Source: DT-110 sp964342305
GTDB lineage: Bacteria; Bacteroidota; Bacteroidia; Chitinophagales; Saprospiraceae
Assembly (NCBI GenBank): GCA_964342305.1
Contig: CAYFGK010000011.1
Location: forward strand, 17,726-81,725
Length of the DNA: 64,000 nucleotides
Direction: 5' to 3'
The position numbers and the translations under genes were made by a program. Positions 24,611-35,000 of the stretch are shown one piece after another; positions within the stretch are counted from its first letter, which is position 1, and every line of letters starts with the position of its first letter. The notes beneath the pieces are model-generated. The model made no database searches and had not been told where the DNA came from. It saw only the letters and a list, made by a program, of their open reading frames with translations.

Positions 24611-27600
24611 ATGCAACGACTGTTTACGCTCCTCTGCCTGGTTCTTCCCTGGGCAGTAGCCGGGCAATCTAATGAGGCGTACTTTATTCAATACCCAAGC
24701 CTCACACCCGATGGATCTACTATTATTTTCAGCCACGATAGTGACCTGTGGTCCGTTCCATCCGATGGAGGAATGGCTTCGCGCCTTACCGCTATGGATG
24801 GCCAGGAAACCCACCCGATGGTGTCGCCCGACGGTACCTGGATCGCTTTTTCCAGCGACCAATACGGCAACAACGATGTCTACCGAATGCCCATTAACGG
24901 CGGTCCGGTAGTGCAATTAACCTTCCATCAGGGTTCTGACCGGGTAAGTTCCTGGTCGTGGGATAGCCAGACCATCTACTTTTCCTCCAATCGCGAGAAC
25001 CGAACGGCTTCCTTTGCCATTCCCGCGGAGGGCGGCACTCCAACCCGAATCTTTGATCACTACTTCAATAACGACCATCACCTGGTGCCCCACCCGGATG
25101 GTCAGCGTTTCTTTTTTAACGAAAGTTGGGAAAGTGACAACTTCGCTAACCGCAAAGGCTATAAAGGAGCCTTCAATCCCGATCTGAAGTCCTACTCACC
25201 GGCCACCGGGACCTTCCAGACCTATACCGACTGGGAAGGGAAAGACTTCAAAGCGACCATCGATCAGGATGGGAACATCTACTTCCTCAGCGATGAGCAC
25301 AACGGAGAATATAATCTGTACCAGCTCACCGATCAGGGTAAAAAACGCCTGACCAACTTTGCTACCGCTGCCTTTTGGCCCAATGTAAGTGCCGATGGCA
25401 GCCGCATTGTGTTCCGGCGCGATTATCAGTTATGGATCTACGATGTAGCCAGCAAAAAGGCCAAACCCGTAGCGGTTCAGCTTACGCAAAATAGCACCCT
25501 GGCCAAAGATCAGGACTTTAAAGCAGGGGGCAACGTCACGGCTTTTGATGTGGCGCCCGACGGTAAAAAGATGGCTTTCGTTTCCCGGGGTGAACTCTTC
25601 GCCTCCGATATCGAAGGGAAATACATCCGCCACCTGGCCACCAACCCCCGCGAACGCGTGAAGGAAGTGTACTGGCTGGCCGATAGTGAAACCCTCGTGT
25701 ACAGCCAGACGGTTGGTGGATACACCAATTGGTTCTCACAACCTGCCCACGGAAACGGCACGGAGAAGGCCCTGACCGACGACGATCAAAACAATCGCCT
25801 CCTGAGCTTCAACAGCGACCGATCCAAGGCGGTATATCTTAGCGGACGCGAGGAAGTACGCCTGATGGATATGGAATCCATGGAGTCCGAGACTATCTTC
25901 CGGGAGGAGCTGTGGGGCTTCTACAACGACTGGCCACGCTTTGCTCACGATGACCGGCATATTCTGATCACGGCCTATCGTGATTTTGAGCAGGACCTGA
26001 TCTGGTACGACCTGGAAACGGAAACCCTGACCAACCTGACCCAAACGGGGGTCACCGAAGCAGCACCTTTTTTGTCCCCCGATGGTAAATACATCTACTT
26101 TACATCCAATCCAACCGAGCCGTCGTATCCATTCGGCCTGCAGGATCCCAATATTTACCGCATGCAGCTGCAGGCCTTTGACGATCCCTACCGCAGCGAT
26201 AAGTACGATGCCCTTTTTGCGGAAGCAGACAAAAAAGAAGAGAAAAAAGATACCACCGAGGCGGAAGAAACTCCCGACCCCATCACCATCGATATGGACG
26301 GGCTGATGGATCGCATAGAGCGCGTGGGGCCGTCCTTCGGCAGCCAGAATAATCCCTGGATCTGGCAAAAGGACGACGAGACGGTGATGGTTTTCGCATC
26401 CAATCACGACGAGGGGCAAACCAAATTATGGAAGACCACCTTTAAACCCTTTGAACGCCCCAAAACAGAGGCCATCAAAGGGGCCAATACCGGCAATACC
26501 AATATTATTACTGCCAAGGGCAAGCAATTTTTGTTGGTGCGGGGAGATATCCACAGTCTGAATGTGGCCGGTGGCTCCACCAAAAAGATCGAGCTGGATC
26601 ACACCTTCCGACGCAACCTCAATAATGAGTTCCGGCAGATGTACTATGAAACCTGGGCCAACCTGGAAGAGAATTTCTACAACGAGGATTTTCACGGGGT
26701 CGACTGGGATGCTATGCGCGACCGCTATGCCACCTTCCTGCCCTACCTGAACGAACGCAATGATTTACGCCGACTGCTCAACGATTTGCTCGGCGAGTTG
26801 AATACCAGCCACTTTGGGTTTAGTACGTTCGGACGGGAAGAAGGAACTTACTACGGATCTCGTACGCTGGCCACCGGTATTCAGTTTAGTAAGGATAACC
26901 CTTTCGAAGTAGAGCGCCTGATCGCCAAAACACCCGCGGTACTGGCCAGCCACCCCATTGAACCGGGTGATGTGCTCACCGCCGTCAACGGACGACCCGT
27001 GATTACCTCCCAAAACCGGGAAGCTTACTTTGTGCAGCCTTCCTCCGACGAGGAACTGGCCCTCACCTTCCGGCGGGGCGACAGTACCTTCGTAGCCAAA
27101 TTGCACCCCACCAGCTACACCTCCGAACGCAGTGCCCGCTACGACGAATGGATGGAAGCTAACCAGGCGTACATCGACGAAAAATCAGATGAGCGCATTG
27201 CGTACGTGCACATGCGCAACATGGGCGGCGGGGAGCTGGATCACTTTCTGCGGCAGATGGTCTCCAAAGAGCGCAACCGCGATGGTATCATCCTCGATCT
27301 GCGCTGGAACACGGGCGGAAACGTCCACGATCGCGTACTGGAGTTCCTATCGCGCCGTCCGTACCTGCAGTGGAAATACCGTGGAGGAGAATTGGCCGAC
27401 CAACCCAACTTCTCGCCGGCCACCAAACCGATCGTACTTCTCATCAACGAGCAAAGCCTGAGTGATGCTGAAATGACCTCGGCCGGGTTCAAGGAGCTGG
27501 GCCTGGGTACCATCATAGGTACGGAAACGTACCGCTGGATCATCTTCACCTCCGGAAATGGCCTGGTGGATGGTTCGTTTTACCGGCTACCATCCTGGGG

Positions 27601-27748
27601 ATGCTACACCCTGGATGGTGACAACCTGGAAAAGACCGGGGTAGCGCCGGATATCACCGTTGGCGAGACCTTCGAAAATCGCCTGGAGGGACAGCAACCA
27701 CAGCTGGATCGGGCGATTTCGGAGATCATGAAGCAGCTGAAAAATTAA
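24611..27748 (+). CDS. tricorn-like S41 protease with PD40 propeller
   Basis: 1045 residues with a signal peptide (MQRLFTLLCLVLPWAVAGQ), so it acts in the periplasm. Residues ~30-520 hold PD40/TolB-type propeller blades (YPSLTPDGSTIIFSHDSDLW, HPMVSPDGTWIAFSSD). A ~100-residue linker and a second small domain lead to a tricorn core (~690-800), a PDZ-like domain (~800-850, EPGDVLTAVNGRP) and the S41 catalytic domain: GIILDLRWNTGG and INEQSLSDAEMTS with probable nucleophile Ser951. It probably degrades peptides passed through the propeller. Monocistronic, with a hairpin element and a terminator downstream. Confidence 0.93.
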   Translation: MQRLFTLLCLVLPWAVAGQSNEAYFIQYPSLTPDGSTIIFSHDSDLWSVPSDGGMASRLTAMDGQETHPMVSPDGTWIAFSSDQYGNNDVYRMPINGGPVVQLTFHQGSDRVSSWSWDSQTIYFSSNRENRTASFAIPAEGGTPTRIFDHYFNNDHHLVPHPDGQRFFFNESWESDNFANRKGYKGAFNPDLKSYSPATGTFQTYTDWEGKDFKATIDQDGNIYFLSDEHNGEYNLYQLTDQGKKRLTNFATAAFWPNVSADGSRIVFRRDYQLWIYDVASKKAKPVAVQLTQNSTLAKDQDFKAGGNVTAFDVAPDGKKMAFVSRGELFASDIEGKYIRHLATNPRERVKEVYWLADSETLVYSQTVGGYTNWFSQPAHGNGTEKALTDDDQNNRLLSFNSDRSKAVYLSGREEVRLMDMESMESETIFREELWGFYNDWPRFAHDDRHILITAYRDFEQDLIWYDLETETLTNLTQTGVTEAAPFLSPDGKYIYFTSNPTEPSYPFGLQDPNIYRMQLQAFDDPYRSDKYDALFAEADKKEEKKDTTEAEETPDPITIDMDGLMDRIERVGPSFGSQNNPWIWQKDDETVMVFASNHDEGQTKLWKTTFKPFERPKTEAIKGANTGNTNIITAKGKQFLLVRGDIHSLNVAGGSTKKIELDHTFRRNLNNEFRQMYYETWANLEENFYNEDFHGVDWDAMRDRYATFLPYLNERNDLRRLLNDLLGELNTSHFGFSTFGREEGTYYGSRTLATGIQFSKDNPFEVERLIAKTPAVLASHPIEPGDVLTAVNGRPVITSQNREAYFVQPSSDEELALTFRRGDSTFVAKLHPTSYTSERSARYDEWMEANQAYIDEKSDERIAYVHMRNMGGGELDHFLRQMVSKERNRDGIILDLRWNTGGNVHDRVLEFLSRRPYLQWKYRGGELADQPNFSPATKPIVLLINEQSLSDAEMTSAGFKELGLGTIIGTETYRWIIFTSGNGLVDGSFYRLPSWGCYTLDGDNLEKTGVAPDITVGETFENRLEGQQPQLDRAISEIMKQLKN

Positions 27749-27754
27749 AGCAAT

Positions 27755-27936
27755 GTGAGGTTGGGGCTAAGGTGTTTGCTGAATAACTGAATGTCACAAC
27801 CTCACGATGTATTCGGTAGAGGGTATAAGGTAGTAGGACACACTTTTATCCCGATACCCTATACCTACTACTCTGTACCGGGAGGTTGGGCTTTGACTAT
27901 CATAAATTTACGGATAATTTTGTGCTCAACCTCCCG
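27755..27936 (+). repeat. multi-hairpin element, copy A (reference copy)
   Basis: Three dyads in a row: GTGAGGTT (27755-27762) with AACCTCAC (27798-27805) around a loop containing GCTAAGGTGTTTGCTG and AACTGAATGT; an imperfect dyad between GGTAGAGGGTATAAGGTAG and CTATACCTACTACTCTGTACC; and CGGGAGGTTGGGC (about 27879-27891) with GCTCAACCTCCCG (27924-27936). Other copies are at 21264, 23181 and 63935. It begins 7 bp after the S41 stop codon. Confidence 0.85.
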
Positions 27937-27942
27937 TTAAAG

Positions 27943-28038
27943 CTGAGTACTCTGTAACCTAAGTAACTTTGATTACAGAGTACTGAGCGGGGAAAAGACT
28001 CAAATCACGAATTGGCAACAGGCTTTTCCCCGCTTTTT
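27943..28038 (+). terminator. tandem hairpins with T-run after S41 gene
   Basis: First hairpin: CTGAGTACTCTGTAA / TTACAGAGTACTGAG (one mismatch). Second: GCGGGGAAAAG (27987-27997) / CTTTTCCCCGC (28023-28033) followed by TTTTT. The second is a good Rho-independent terminator, although its loop is long (25 nt). Confidence 0.75.
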
Positions 28039-28102
28039 CTATTTTTAGGCGCCTTTTTTTTGCCACCCCCGGTGGCATCTCCTTTACATAAATGTGCCGA
28101 CT

Positions 28103-28399
28103 ATGAGTTTACAAACTATTACTGAACAGTTTCAGGCCCAGGCCAACAAAGCGCCGGCCATGGAAAAGACCCTCAAGTTCGTTTTCGAGGAGGGCGTTGT
28201 ATTCCTCGATATGACGGGTGAGACCCCTTCCGTAACCAATGACGACCGGGAAGCTGATTGCACGATCATCACCTCCGTTAAAACCCTCGATGCCCTGCGC
28301 AAAGGGGAGTTGAATCCCATGATGGCCGTAATGAGCGGGAAGGTCAAGATCAAGGGCGATATGGGTGTAGCGATGAAGCTACAGTCCCTGTTGAGTTAG
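28103..28399 (+). CDS. SCP2 sterol-binding domain protein
   Basis: 98-residue single-domain protein of the SCP2 (sterol carrier) fold, a small lipid-binding module: VFEEGVVFLDMTG, ADCTIITSVKTLDALRKGEL, MMAVMSGKVKIKGDMGVAMK. The last segment is the family's hallmark (GKVKIKGDMG). ATG 28103 is preferred to an in-frame GTG at 28094. Probably cytosolic, binding fatty acyl or hopanoid-like lipids; partner unknown. A long perfect palindrome follows the stop. Confidence 0.9.
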   Translation: MSLQTITEQFQAQANKAPAMEKTLKFVFEEGVVFLDMTGETPSVTNDDREADCTIITSVKTLDALRKGELNPMMAVMSGKVKIKGDMGVAMKLQSLLS

Positions 28400-28409
28400 G
28401 GGTGGACTG

Positions 28410-28473
28410 CCTGTAAAAACAGATGGGTCGGTACTTCGCCGTAGCGAAGTACCGACCCATCTGTTTTTACAGG
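28410..28473. terminator. 64-bp inverted repeat between convergent genes
   Basis: 29-bp perfect arms (starting CCTGTAAAAACAGATGGGTC) around a 6-nt loop (28439-28444). It lies 11 bp after the SCP2 stop and 68 bp from the convergent lipoprotein gene. Each arm contains a run of five A or T, so it can work in both directions. Confidence 0.75.
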
Positions 28474-28540
28474 CCGAGTTGCACTTGGCCTTTCATTCCA
28501 TGCTTAGGTGGTATTTTGCTGCTCTACATCTTTAATCACC

Positions 28541-29020
28541 TTACTCGCAAAATGACATATATGAATTCACCTGATGGGTAAAGAAGGCTTTTACCACCTC
28601 ATTATTGAAATCTTCATCCGATAGACCATACAGCAAATTAGTGACGTAGTCTGGTCCCATGGCATTAAGCCGATCGGGATCAATGGTTGAAAAAAAGCCA
28701 GGCCTTGAATTACCGCATTCGAAAAATGCTCCCAAAATTTGTGGTGAAGTCGCAAAGGAGTTATCAACTGTTTCTATGAAGTGAGCATAATCAATATTAC
28801 AATACCCTCTTTGATCAATCATTTTCCTCCATTCCATTCGGGAAGATTCTTCAATGACATCTTCATCTAACAGATATGCCTCGAAAGCTCGCGTAAATTC
28901 CAGGTAGTCAAACTCGGAAAGCTCTTGATATTCGTTCATTGCGCGAATAAAGCACAAATCCTCTCGCGGGTGACAAGATCCAAAAACCAAAAAAAGAACC
29001 AGTACTAATAAAAACCTCAT
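28541..29020 (-). CDS. small hypothetical lipoprotein
   Basis: 159 residues. The N-terminus MRFLLVLVLFLVFGSC is a lipoprotein signal with Cys at position 16, so it should be anchored in the envelope. The rest is acidic and mostly helical (ELSEFDYLEFTRAFEAYLLD), with no domain I recognise. Its base composition is more AT-rich than its neighbours (Asn, Phe and Tyr codons ending in T or A), which may indicate recent acquisition. It lies between two long palindromes that isolate it from both neighbours. Confidence 0.65.
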   Translation of the reverse strand: MRFLLVLVLFLVFGSCHPREDLCFIRAMNEYQELSEFDYLEFTRAFEAYLLDEDVIEESSRMEWRKMIDQRGYCNIDYAHFIETVDNSFATSPQILGAFFECGNSRPGFFSTIDPDRLNAMGPDYVTNLLYGLSDEDFNNEVVKAFFTHQVNSYMSFCE

Positions 29021-29070
29021 TAGGGTAAGGTAAAAATCTAAGGAGACACCCCAAAACTAACCAAGTAAAT

Positions 29071-29105
29071 AACCTCAAACCTCAGACCCCAAACCTCAAA
29101 CCTTC
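29071..29105 (+). repeat. 7-bp-period repeat (AACCTCA)
   Basis: Five heptads: AACCTCA twice, GACCCCA, AACCTCA, AACCTTC. It runs into the 64-bp palindrome at 29104. Confidence 0.75.
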
Positions 29106-29167
29106 GCAAAAAACAGGCTGGCCCCGGTTTCGCCATGGCGAAACCGGGGCCAGCCTGTTTTTTGCGA
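29104..29167. terminator. 64-bp perfect palindrome
   Basis: Uninterrupted palindrome centred on CCATGG (29133-29138), half-site beginning TCGCAAAAAACAGGCTGG. It lies 8 bp past the stop of the DUF5916 gene on the minus strand. The outer ends carry a run of six A or T, giving a terminator-like T-run within the arm. Confidence 0.75.
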
Positions 29168-29175
29168 CAATCCCC

Positions 29176-31707
29176 CTACTGCCCCGAACGACGCTGCTGT
29201 GTCATTGACATCGACATCATCCTATCCTGGGCATCAAAATCAAGCTCGATCGGCGCGCGACGACGCACGATGGAATTGTAATCCAGGAAGTAGATCAATT
29301 TCATGGAGATACTATTGGTTTGCGGATTGTCGAAAAGGTTCGATACATTATCCAGATAATTCAGATTGACCTGATCGCCGTCGTTAAGAATGGCATTCTT
29401 CCACACAATGAATAAGTCACTGCCCGGGGCAAAGCGCCAGCGGTAGACCATATCCACGTTAAAGGCATTAAAGTTGGTATTCCGGTTTTCTGCGTACTCC
29501 GTTGTCCCCAATCGGCCGTCTTCCTCCAATATGTGATAGGAGTCGTACTCAACCTTTGACCAATAATGCCGCAACCGCAGGGTCAGGGCCATATTCTCGT
29601 TGAAGGTGTACCCGGTGTTGAAGGTGTTCTCTACGGTACGCACATCACGGCGGCCGAAAATAATATCTTCATCCAGTCCGTCTTTCTTTTCGATCTTATC
29701 CACATAACCCACATCGCCGGCTTCCAGGGTGCTCCGCATTTGGAGGCTCATATTAAACTTATCGCTTACGCGAAAACGGGGCGACACCATAATACTGGTG
29801 GTATTGCGCCCGGCTTCTCCGAAGTTTTGGAGGCGTCCGTTCAGGCTGACGCGGATTCGCTTGCGGCTGTCGGTTCCCATCCAGAAACCAACGTTATTCA
29901 TAGTGGGATTACGGTAAAAACGTCCCGGTGTGCGGGGCTCAAAATAATCGAAACTAGCACCCGGACGGGTAAAGGTCCAGGCATTTACTTCCCAGAAGTT
30001 CTTTAATTGCCCCCATACATAGGCTTCCACGCCAAAGCTGACAAACTCATCGGGGTTGTACAACCGCTCGTAGCCCATCCAGGCTCCGAAGGAAAACTGA
30101 TTGAAGGGGCCCAGTCCATCGTAGAAATTGTAGTTGGTCGAGAAATTTATGTTGCGGGAGTTATTATTGAATAGGAACCCCATATCGTTGGGGTCATACG
30201 TATCGCTCTCCTCGGAATACATGATTCCGAAGTTAAAGTTTCCGTTAAGCTTGCGGGTCCCCAGGTTGAAGGCATGTCCCAGATCGGTATTATCCGTAAA
30301 ATATTTCTGGCTGAGTTTAAAGCTGGCATCCACACCGAAACTCTGCTTTTTATTGCGCAATTCCGTGACGGCTCCCGTCACATTGGCATCGTAAGCCGCT
30401 CCATCGCGCATTACCGTGGTATTGATCAGCGTGACGTAGGAGTTATTGGGCAGGTTCTGGTCGAAGACCAACACATTGTAGTTGGTGAGCGGGTCGGTCA
30501 GAATATCCCGGGTGCCTGATTCTTCGCTACGTACCCTGGCGTAGGTGGGTTTTGAGGTGGCATTAAAGAAACCAATACCCAGCCCTTTTTTCGTGCGACC
30601 CGATATTTTAGTGGCGTTTACCAATTGCGATTGGGCGGGATTCTCGATGATCTCTTCGTCACCGACCAATTGGTCCTCCACGTCACCGCCATAAATTGGG
30701 CGTCCGCCCACACGACGAGAATAGAAAAGTCCGCCCTTATTGAAGAGCTCAATACCCTCGGTAAAGAATTGCCGGTTCTCATCGAAACGAACCTCGAATG
30801 GCCCGAGGTTGAGTACCTGATTATCGGATTGTGCCTCCCCGAAGTCGGGAATGAGGGTCATATCCAGGGTAAAGGCATCATTGATACCGTATTTAATATC
30901 CATACCACCGTTGATGGAATGGCCAAAGCTGTTGGCCTGGCCCGGCTCGCTGTACATCTGGCCGTAAACGGCTACGAAGGGTGTTGCCTGCAGGCGGATG
31001 GGGGATTTAATATTCTCGATACCGTTGATCACCCCGGCCTGATTCAGAAAACCATTTACATCGGGTTTGATCTCACTCCAGAAACTCTTTTCCTGTTCGC
31101 GCTGGATCAGGCGACCAAAATTGATGTGCCAGCGTTGCACATCCGTTTTTGGGAAACGCAGAGCGGCATAGGGAATAAACATTTCCGACACCCACCCATC
31201 GGGCGTAATCCGGGCCTTGCTCTCCCATACGGCATCCCAGCTTTCATCCTCGCCGAATACCGAGTATTTGGCATCAAATTGGACACCGGCCGGTGTAAGG
31301 ATGAAACTCACACCGTTAATACCGCCCATGTAGGGATCGATAAATACACCGAACCAGTCGGTATTCCCAAAGTTGTCGCGCTGAGATAATTCTTTTTGGA
31401 TGCCGGTGGGCTCTTCGTCGTGGAGCATGGCCCCCACGTAGATCCCAAGGTTGTCGTACACGATCTTCACCTCGGTTCGTTGGGAGGCATCTTTGCCGGG
31501 CTTCGGGTCAAGAGTGGTAAAGCCAGTAGTGGCCGGTGCGTCGGCCCAGACATCTTCGTTGAGGAAGCCATCAATTTCCATGGCTTGCTGTGTGCGCACG
31601 GTTTGCATCTCTTTTTTTACCGCAGGCTGTTCTGTCTTTTTTTGAGCTTTTGCCGAAAGGCACATACACAGAATGGCCAGGGTAAGGCAGGTCGAGGTGA
31701 TTTTCAT
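29176..31707 (-). CDS. DUF5916 protein with CBM9-like N-domain (paralogue)
   Basis: 843 residues with a signal peptide (MKITSTCLTLAILCMCLSAKA|Q). The N-terminal ~40-240 is a CBM9/DOMON-like domain (MEIDGFLNEDVW, VKIVYDNLGIYVGAML, GWVSEMFIPYAALRFP). DUF5916 follows: LIPDFGEAQSDNQVLNLG, FEVRFDENRQFFTEGIELF, then an outer-membrane barrel to the C-terminus. It shares layout with the gene at 18332-20584 but is clearly diverged. A GCC-GAAA-GGC mini-hairpin motif (31648-31661) encodes the signal-peptidase site region. Function unknown; envelope location is likely. Confidence 0.88.
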   Translation of the reverse strand: MKITSTCLTLAILCMCLSAKAQKKTEQPAVKKEMQTVRTQQAMEIDGFLNEDVWADAPATTGFTTLDPKPGKDASQRTEVKIVYDNLGIYVGAMLHDEEPTGIQKELSQRDNFGNTDWFGVFIDPYMGGINGVSFILTPAGVQFDAKYSVFGEDESWDAVWESKARITPDGWVSEMFIPYAALRFPKTDVQRWHINFGRLIQREQEKSFWSEIKPDVNGFLNQAGVINGIENIKSPIRLQATPFVAVYGQMYSEPGQANSFGHSINGGMDIKYGINDAFTLDMTLIPDFGEAQSDNQVLNLGPFEVRFDENRQFFTEGIELFNKGGLFYSRRVGGRPIYGGDVEDQLVGDEEIIENPAQSQLVNATKISGRTKKGLGIGFFNATSKPTYARVRSEESGTRDILTDPLTNYNVLVFDQNLPNNSYVTLINTTVMRDGAAYDANVTGAVTELRNKKQSFGVDASFKLSQKYFTDNTDLGHAFNLGTRKLNGNFNFGIMYSEESDTYDPNDMGFLFNNNSRNINFSTNYNFYDGLGPFNQFSFGAWMGYERLYNPDEFVSFGVEAYVWGQLKNFWEVNAWTFTRPGASFDYFEPRTPGRFYRNPTMNNVGFWMGTDSRKRIRVSLNGRLQNFGEAGRNTTSIMVSPRFRVSDKFNMSLQMRSTLEAGDVGYVDKIEKKDGLDEDIIFGRRDVRTVENTFNTGYTFNENMALTLRLRHYWSKVEYDSYHILEEDGRLGTTEYAENRNTNFNAFNVDMVYRWRFAPGSDLFIVWKNAILNDGDQVNLNYLDNVSNLFDNPQTNSISMKLIYFLDYNSIVRRRAPIELDFDAQDRMMSMSMTQQRRSGQ

Positions 31708-32036
31708 CGGGTGAACGTTAGTTGGTTAAGTCGGGTACCAGGAGGCCATCTGAACAATTCCGGATAGCTTCTGATAGTAGTACTTCAATGTTATCAGAAA
31801 GTTACAGATGTACCTTACTTTAAAAGGGGTGTGCGGGTGTTGTGTACCTTTATTAAAAAAAGGACAATATCTAATCCGTCAGGTTGCATCCTTGGCGAAC
31901 CGAATTTTGTACCTTGTTTTTACCATTGCTTAAAGATAGGCTCTTCCGGGACCGGCTGTTGTACCGTAAGGCGATGAAAAAGGGCGATAGGTAGATTTTC
32001 GTAACTTCCGCGCGGCATCAAAGGAATGATTGAGGC
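31708..32036. other. gap between divergent genes
   Basis: 329 bp between the DUF5916 start and the cyclase start; it must hold both promoters. TTGTACC/TACCTT words occur near 31847 and 31909, but no exact TAnnTTTG box was found. No ORF or repeat was recognised. Confidence 0.4.
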
Positions 32037-35000
32037 TTGAAGTACCTAATTCCACATTTCATTCAGGAAAAACTCGAGCAGCATGAATGGCATGGAGAAA
32101 TGCCAGCCTATGCTTTGTTTCTCGATCTCAGCGGCTTCACGCCACTGACCGAGACCCTGATGGATAAAGGGAACCCCGGTGCGGAGGAGTTATCCATCAT
32201 TCTCAACGATATTTTCGGTCCCCTGGTCCACATCGTCTATGAACGCGGAGGCTTTATACCCTACTTTGCCGGTGATGCTTTCACGGCAATTTTCCCCGAA
32301 TCCGACGACCCGGCATTGCAGACCAACCTGGCTTGTCTCGACGCGGCCCTTACGGCCCGCAATTACTTTGAAGATCGCGATTACCAGTTTGGTATGTTCA
32401 CCATCGGATTGAAGATCGGACTTTCGTTCGGCCCCGTCGAATGGGGTATTGTGGGACGTCACCAACGCGCCTACTACTTTCGCGGTGCCCCCATCGACAC
32501 TAGTGCTTCCTGCCAGGCTTTCGCCAAAAACAAAGATTTTTCACTGGTAATGGACGAATCGTTTCGCCAGCGGGGTATCCCCGACTCCATTACCCTCACC
32601 GACCTGGAGCCGGGTTTCTATGGTCTGACTCCCGAAAGTAAGCTACCCAGCCAGGCCCGGGAGATCGAATTGCCACCCCTTACCGAGGGGGTAGCCCGCC
32701 AGTTTCTGCCCGAAGCCGTTGCCAATTACCAGCAGGAAGGCGAATTCCGCTCCGTTTGTGCCGTTTTCATCAGTTTCGACGGTATCTCGGATCACCGTCT
32801 GCTCAACCGATTTACCAGTGATGTACTGGAGCAAATGTCCAACTTCAGTGGCTATTTCAAAGAAATTGATTTCGGCGATAAAGGCGGTGTCCTGGTCGGC
32901 TTTTTCGGAGCCCCCGTCTCCTTCGAAAATAATGTGGAACGGGCCCTTGAGTTCATCTACGTCCTGAATCAGGATCTGGAGGATTTGCGACAGCGATACA
33001 ACTTCCGGTACCGGGTGGGGATTACGGAGGGTACCGCTTACACGGGCATTGTCGGTGGTGAAGAACGCTGCCAATACGCAGCCGTAGGCAATCGTGTAAA
33101 CCTGGCCGCGCGCCTGATGATGTATGCCGACTGGGGTGAGGTATTAGTTGATGCCGAGATTCGCAAAAATCCCTACTTTCATTTTCAGCACAAGGGAGAT
33201 ATCAAGTACAAGGGAATAGAAGGTACTATCCCTACCTTCAAAATGGTGGGAAAAAACGATTCGTACTACAGTGCCTACGAAGGGGCCATGGTGGGGCGGG
33301 ACGAAGAGGTACAACTTCTTATCGACTTTTCCCAACCCATCTTCGATGGTAAAAGTACCGGGATCGCTCAGATATTCGGAGAAGCCGGTATCGGAAAAAG
33401 CCGCCTCACCCACGAGCTGCGAAAGGCACTGGAAAGCACCGATCGTATCCAGTGGTTCGTTTGCCAGACCGACCAGATCCTGAAGAAACCCTTTAACCCG
33501 TTTGTGTTTTTCCTGCGCAATTATTTCGATCAATCGCCCGATGGTAGTTCGGAGGAAAACACGGACCACTTCGAACGGCGTTTCACTACCTTACTCAAAC
33601 AGCTCGATGGTATTGACCACCCTGATGCCAGTGAGCTACAGGAAGAATTGGTCCGGACCAAATCCGTACTCGCCGCCTTGCTGGGTATCGTTTACTTCGA
33701 TTCCCTGTGGGAGCAACTCGACGCCAAAGGACGCTACCGGAACACCGTCCAGGCAATCATCAACCTCATGCTGAGCGAATCCCTGATCAGGCCCTGCGTG
33801 GTCGAACTGGAGGATGCACACTGGCTCGATGATAACTCTCTGGAGCTGGTTCAGGAGTTGGTTCGCAACCTGCCCCGCTACCCGGTTCTGCTGATCATCA
33901 CGTCCCGCTATCTGGACGATGGGAGCAAACCCGAATTTTTTCCCATCGATACCCTCACGGAGATGCATTTACCGGTCATTGATATTGACCTGAACTTCCT
34001 GAATTCGGATGCCGCCCGCCAGTTTGCCGAATTCCATCTGCGGGGACCTATCAGCGATTCATTTTTCACGATGCTCCTGAGGACCACCAACTCCAACCCC
34101 TTCTACCTCCAGCAGCTGCTCGAGTATTTTGGCGAACAGGAATTTCTTGTACAAAAAGATGGTAAATGGATGCTGGCCGATGAGCACATCCAGTTGTCGA
34201 GCTCCATCAATTCGATCCTGACCGCCCGCATCGATCGGCTATCAACACTAGTGAAAGAAACAGTCAAAGCCGCTGCCGTCATCGGCCGGGAGTTTGAAGT
34301 ACCTATTTTGACGGAAGTCATGAAATCCCACCACGATTTTTCCGGCCAGAATGGAGATACCGGAAAGCTGCTTACCGAGCAGATCCGAGTAGCGGAAGAC
34401 GGGCAGATCTGGCAGGCCATGAGTGAGTTACGGTATATCTTCCGGCACTCTCTGTTGCGGGAAGCAGCCTACAATATGCAGTTACGAACCCGCCTGCAGC
34501 AGCTGCACCGCCAGATCGCCGAGGCCATCGAGCGACTCTACCCCGAAAAGCTCGAAGAACGCTACGTCGACCTGGCCTTCCACTACGAACAGGCCGGTGT
34601 TTTTGATAAAACCTGTGATTACCTGCGCAAAGCTGCCGATCATGCCCGACGGAATTTTCAGAATCAGCAGGCTCTCGAATTTTACGAGAAACTGCTCGAA
34701 AAACTGGAGGAAAAATCCGATTCAGCCCACCAGATCAAGACCCTGATCAGCAAGGGCCGGGTACTGGAATTGATTGGTGAATGGGAAGAATGCGAAGCAG
34801 TGTACCGGGAGGCTTTGGCTCTTGCCAAAAAACTCAGGGACGTCTTGCTGCTAGGCACTACCCACAATAGCCTGGGACAGGTATTGCTACTCAAAGGTGA
34901 TTACGATGATGCCCAGGATCGGCTCCAAACTGCTGAACGACTCTTTGAATCCGTGGAAGACCAATCGGGTATCGTCAAGGTGAAAGGAAATCTGGGAAAT

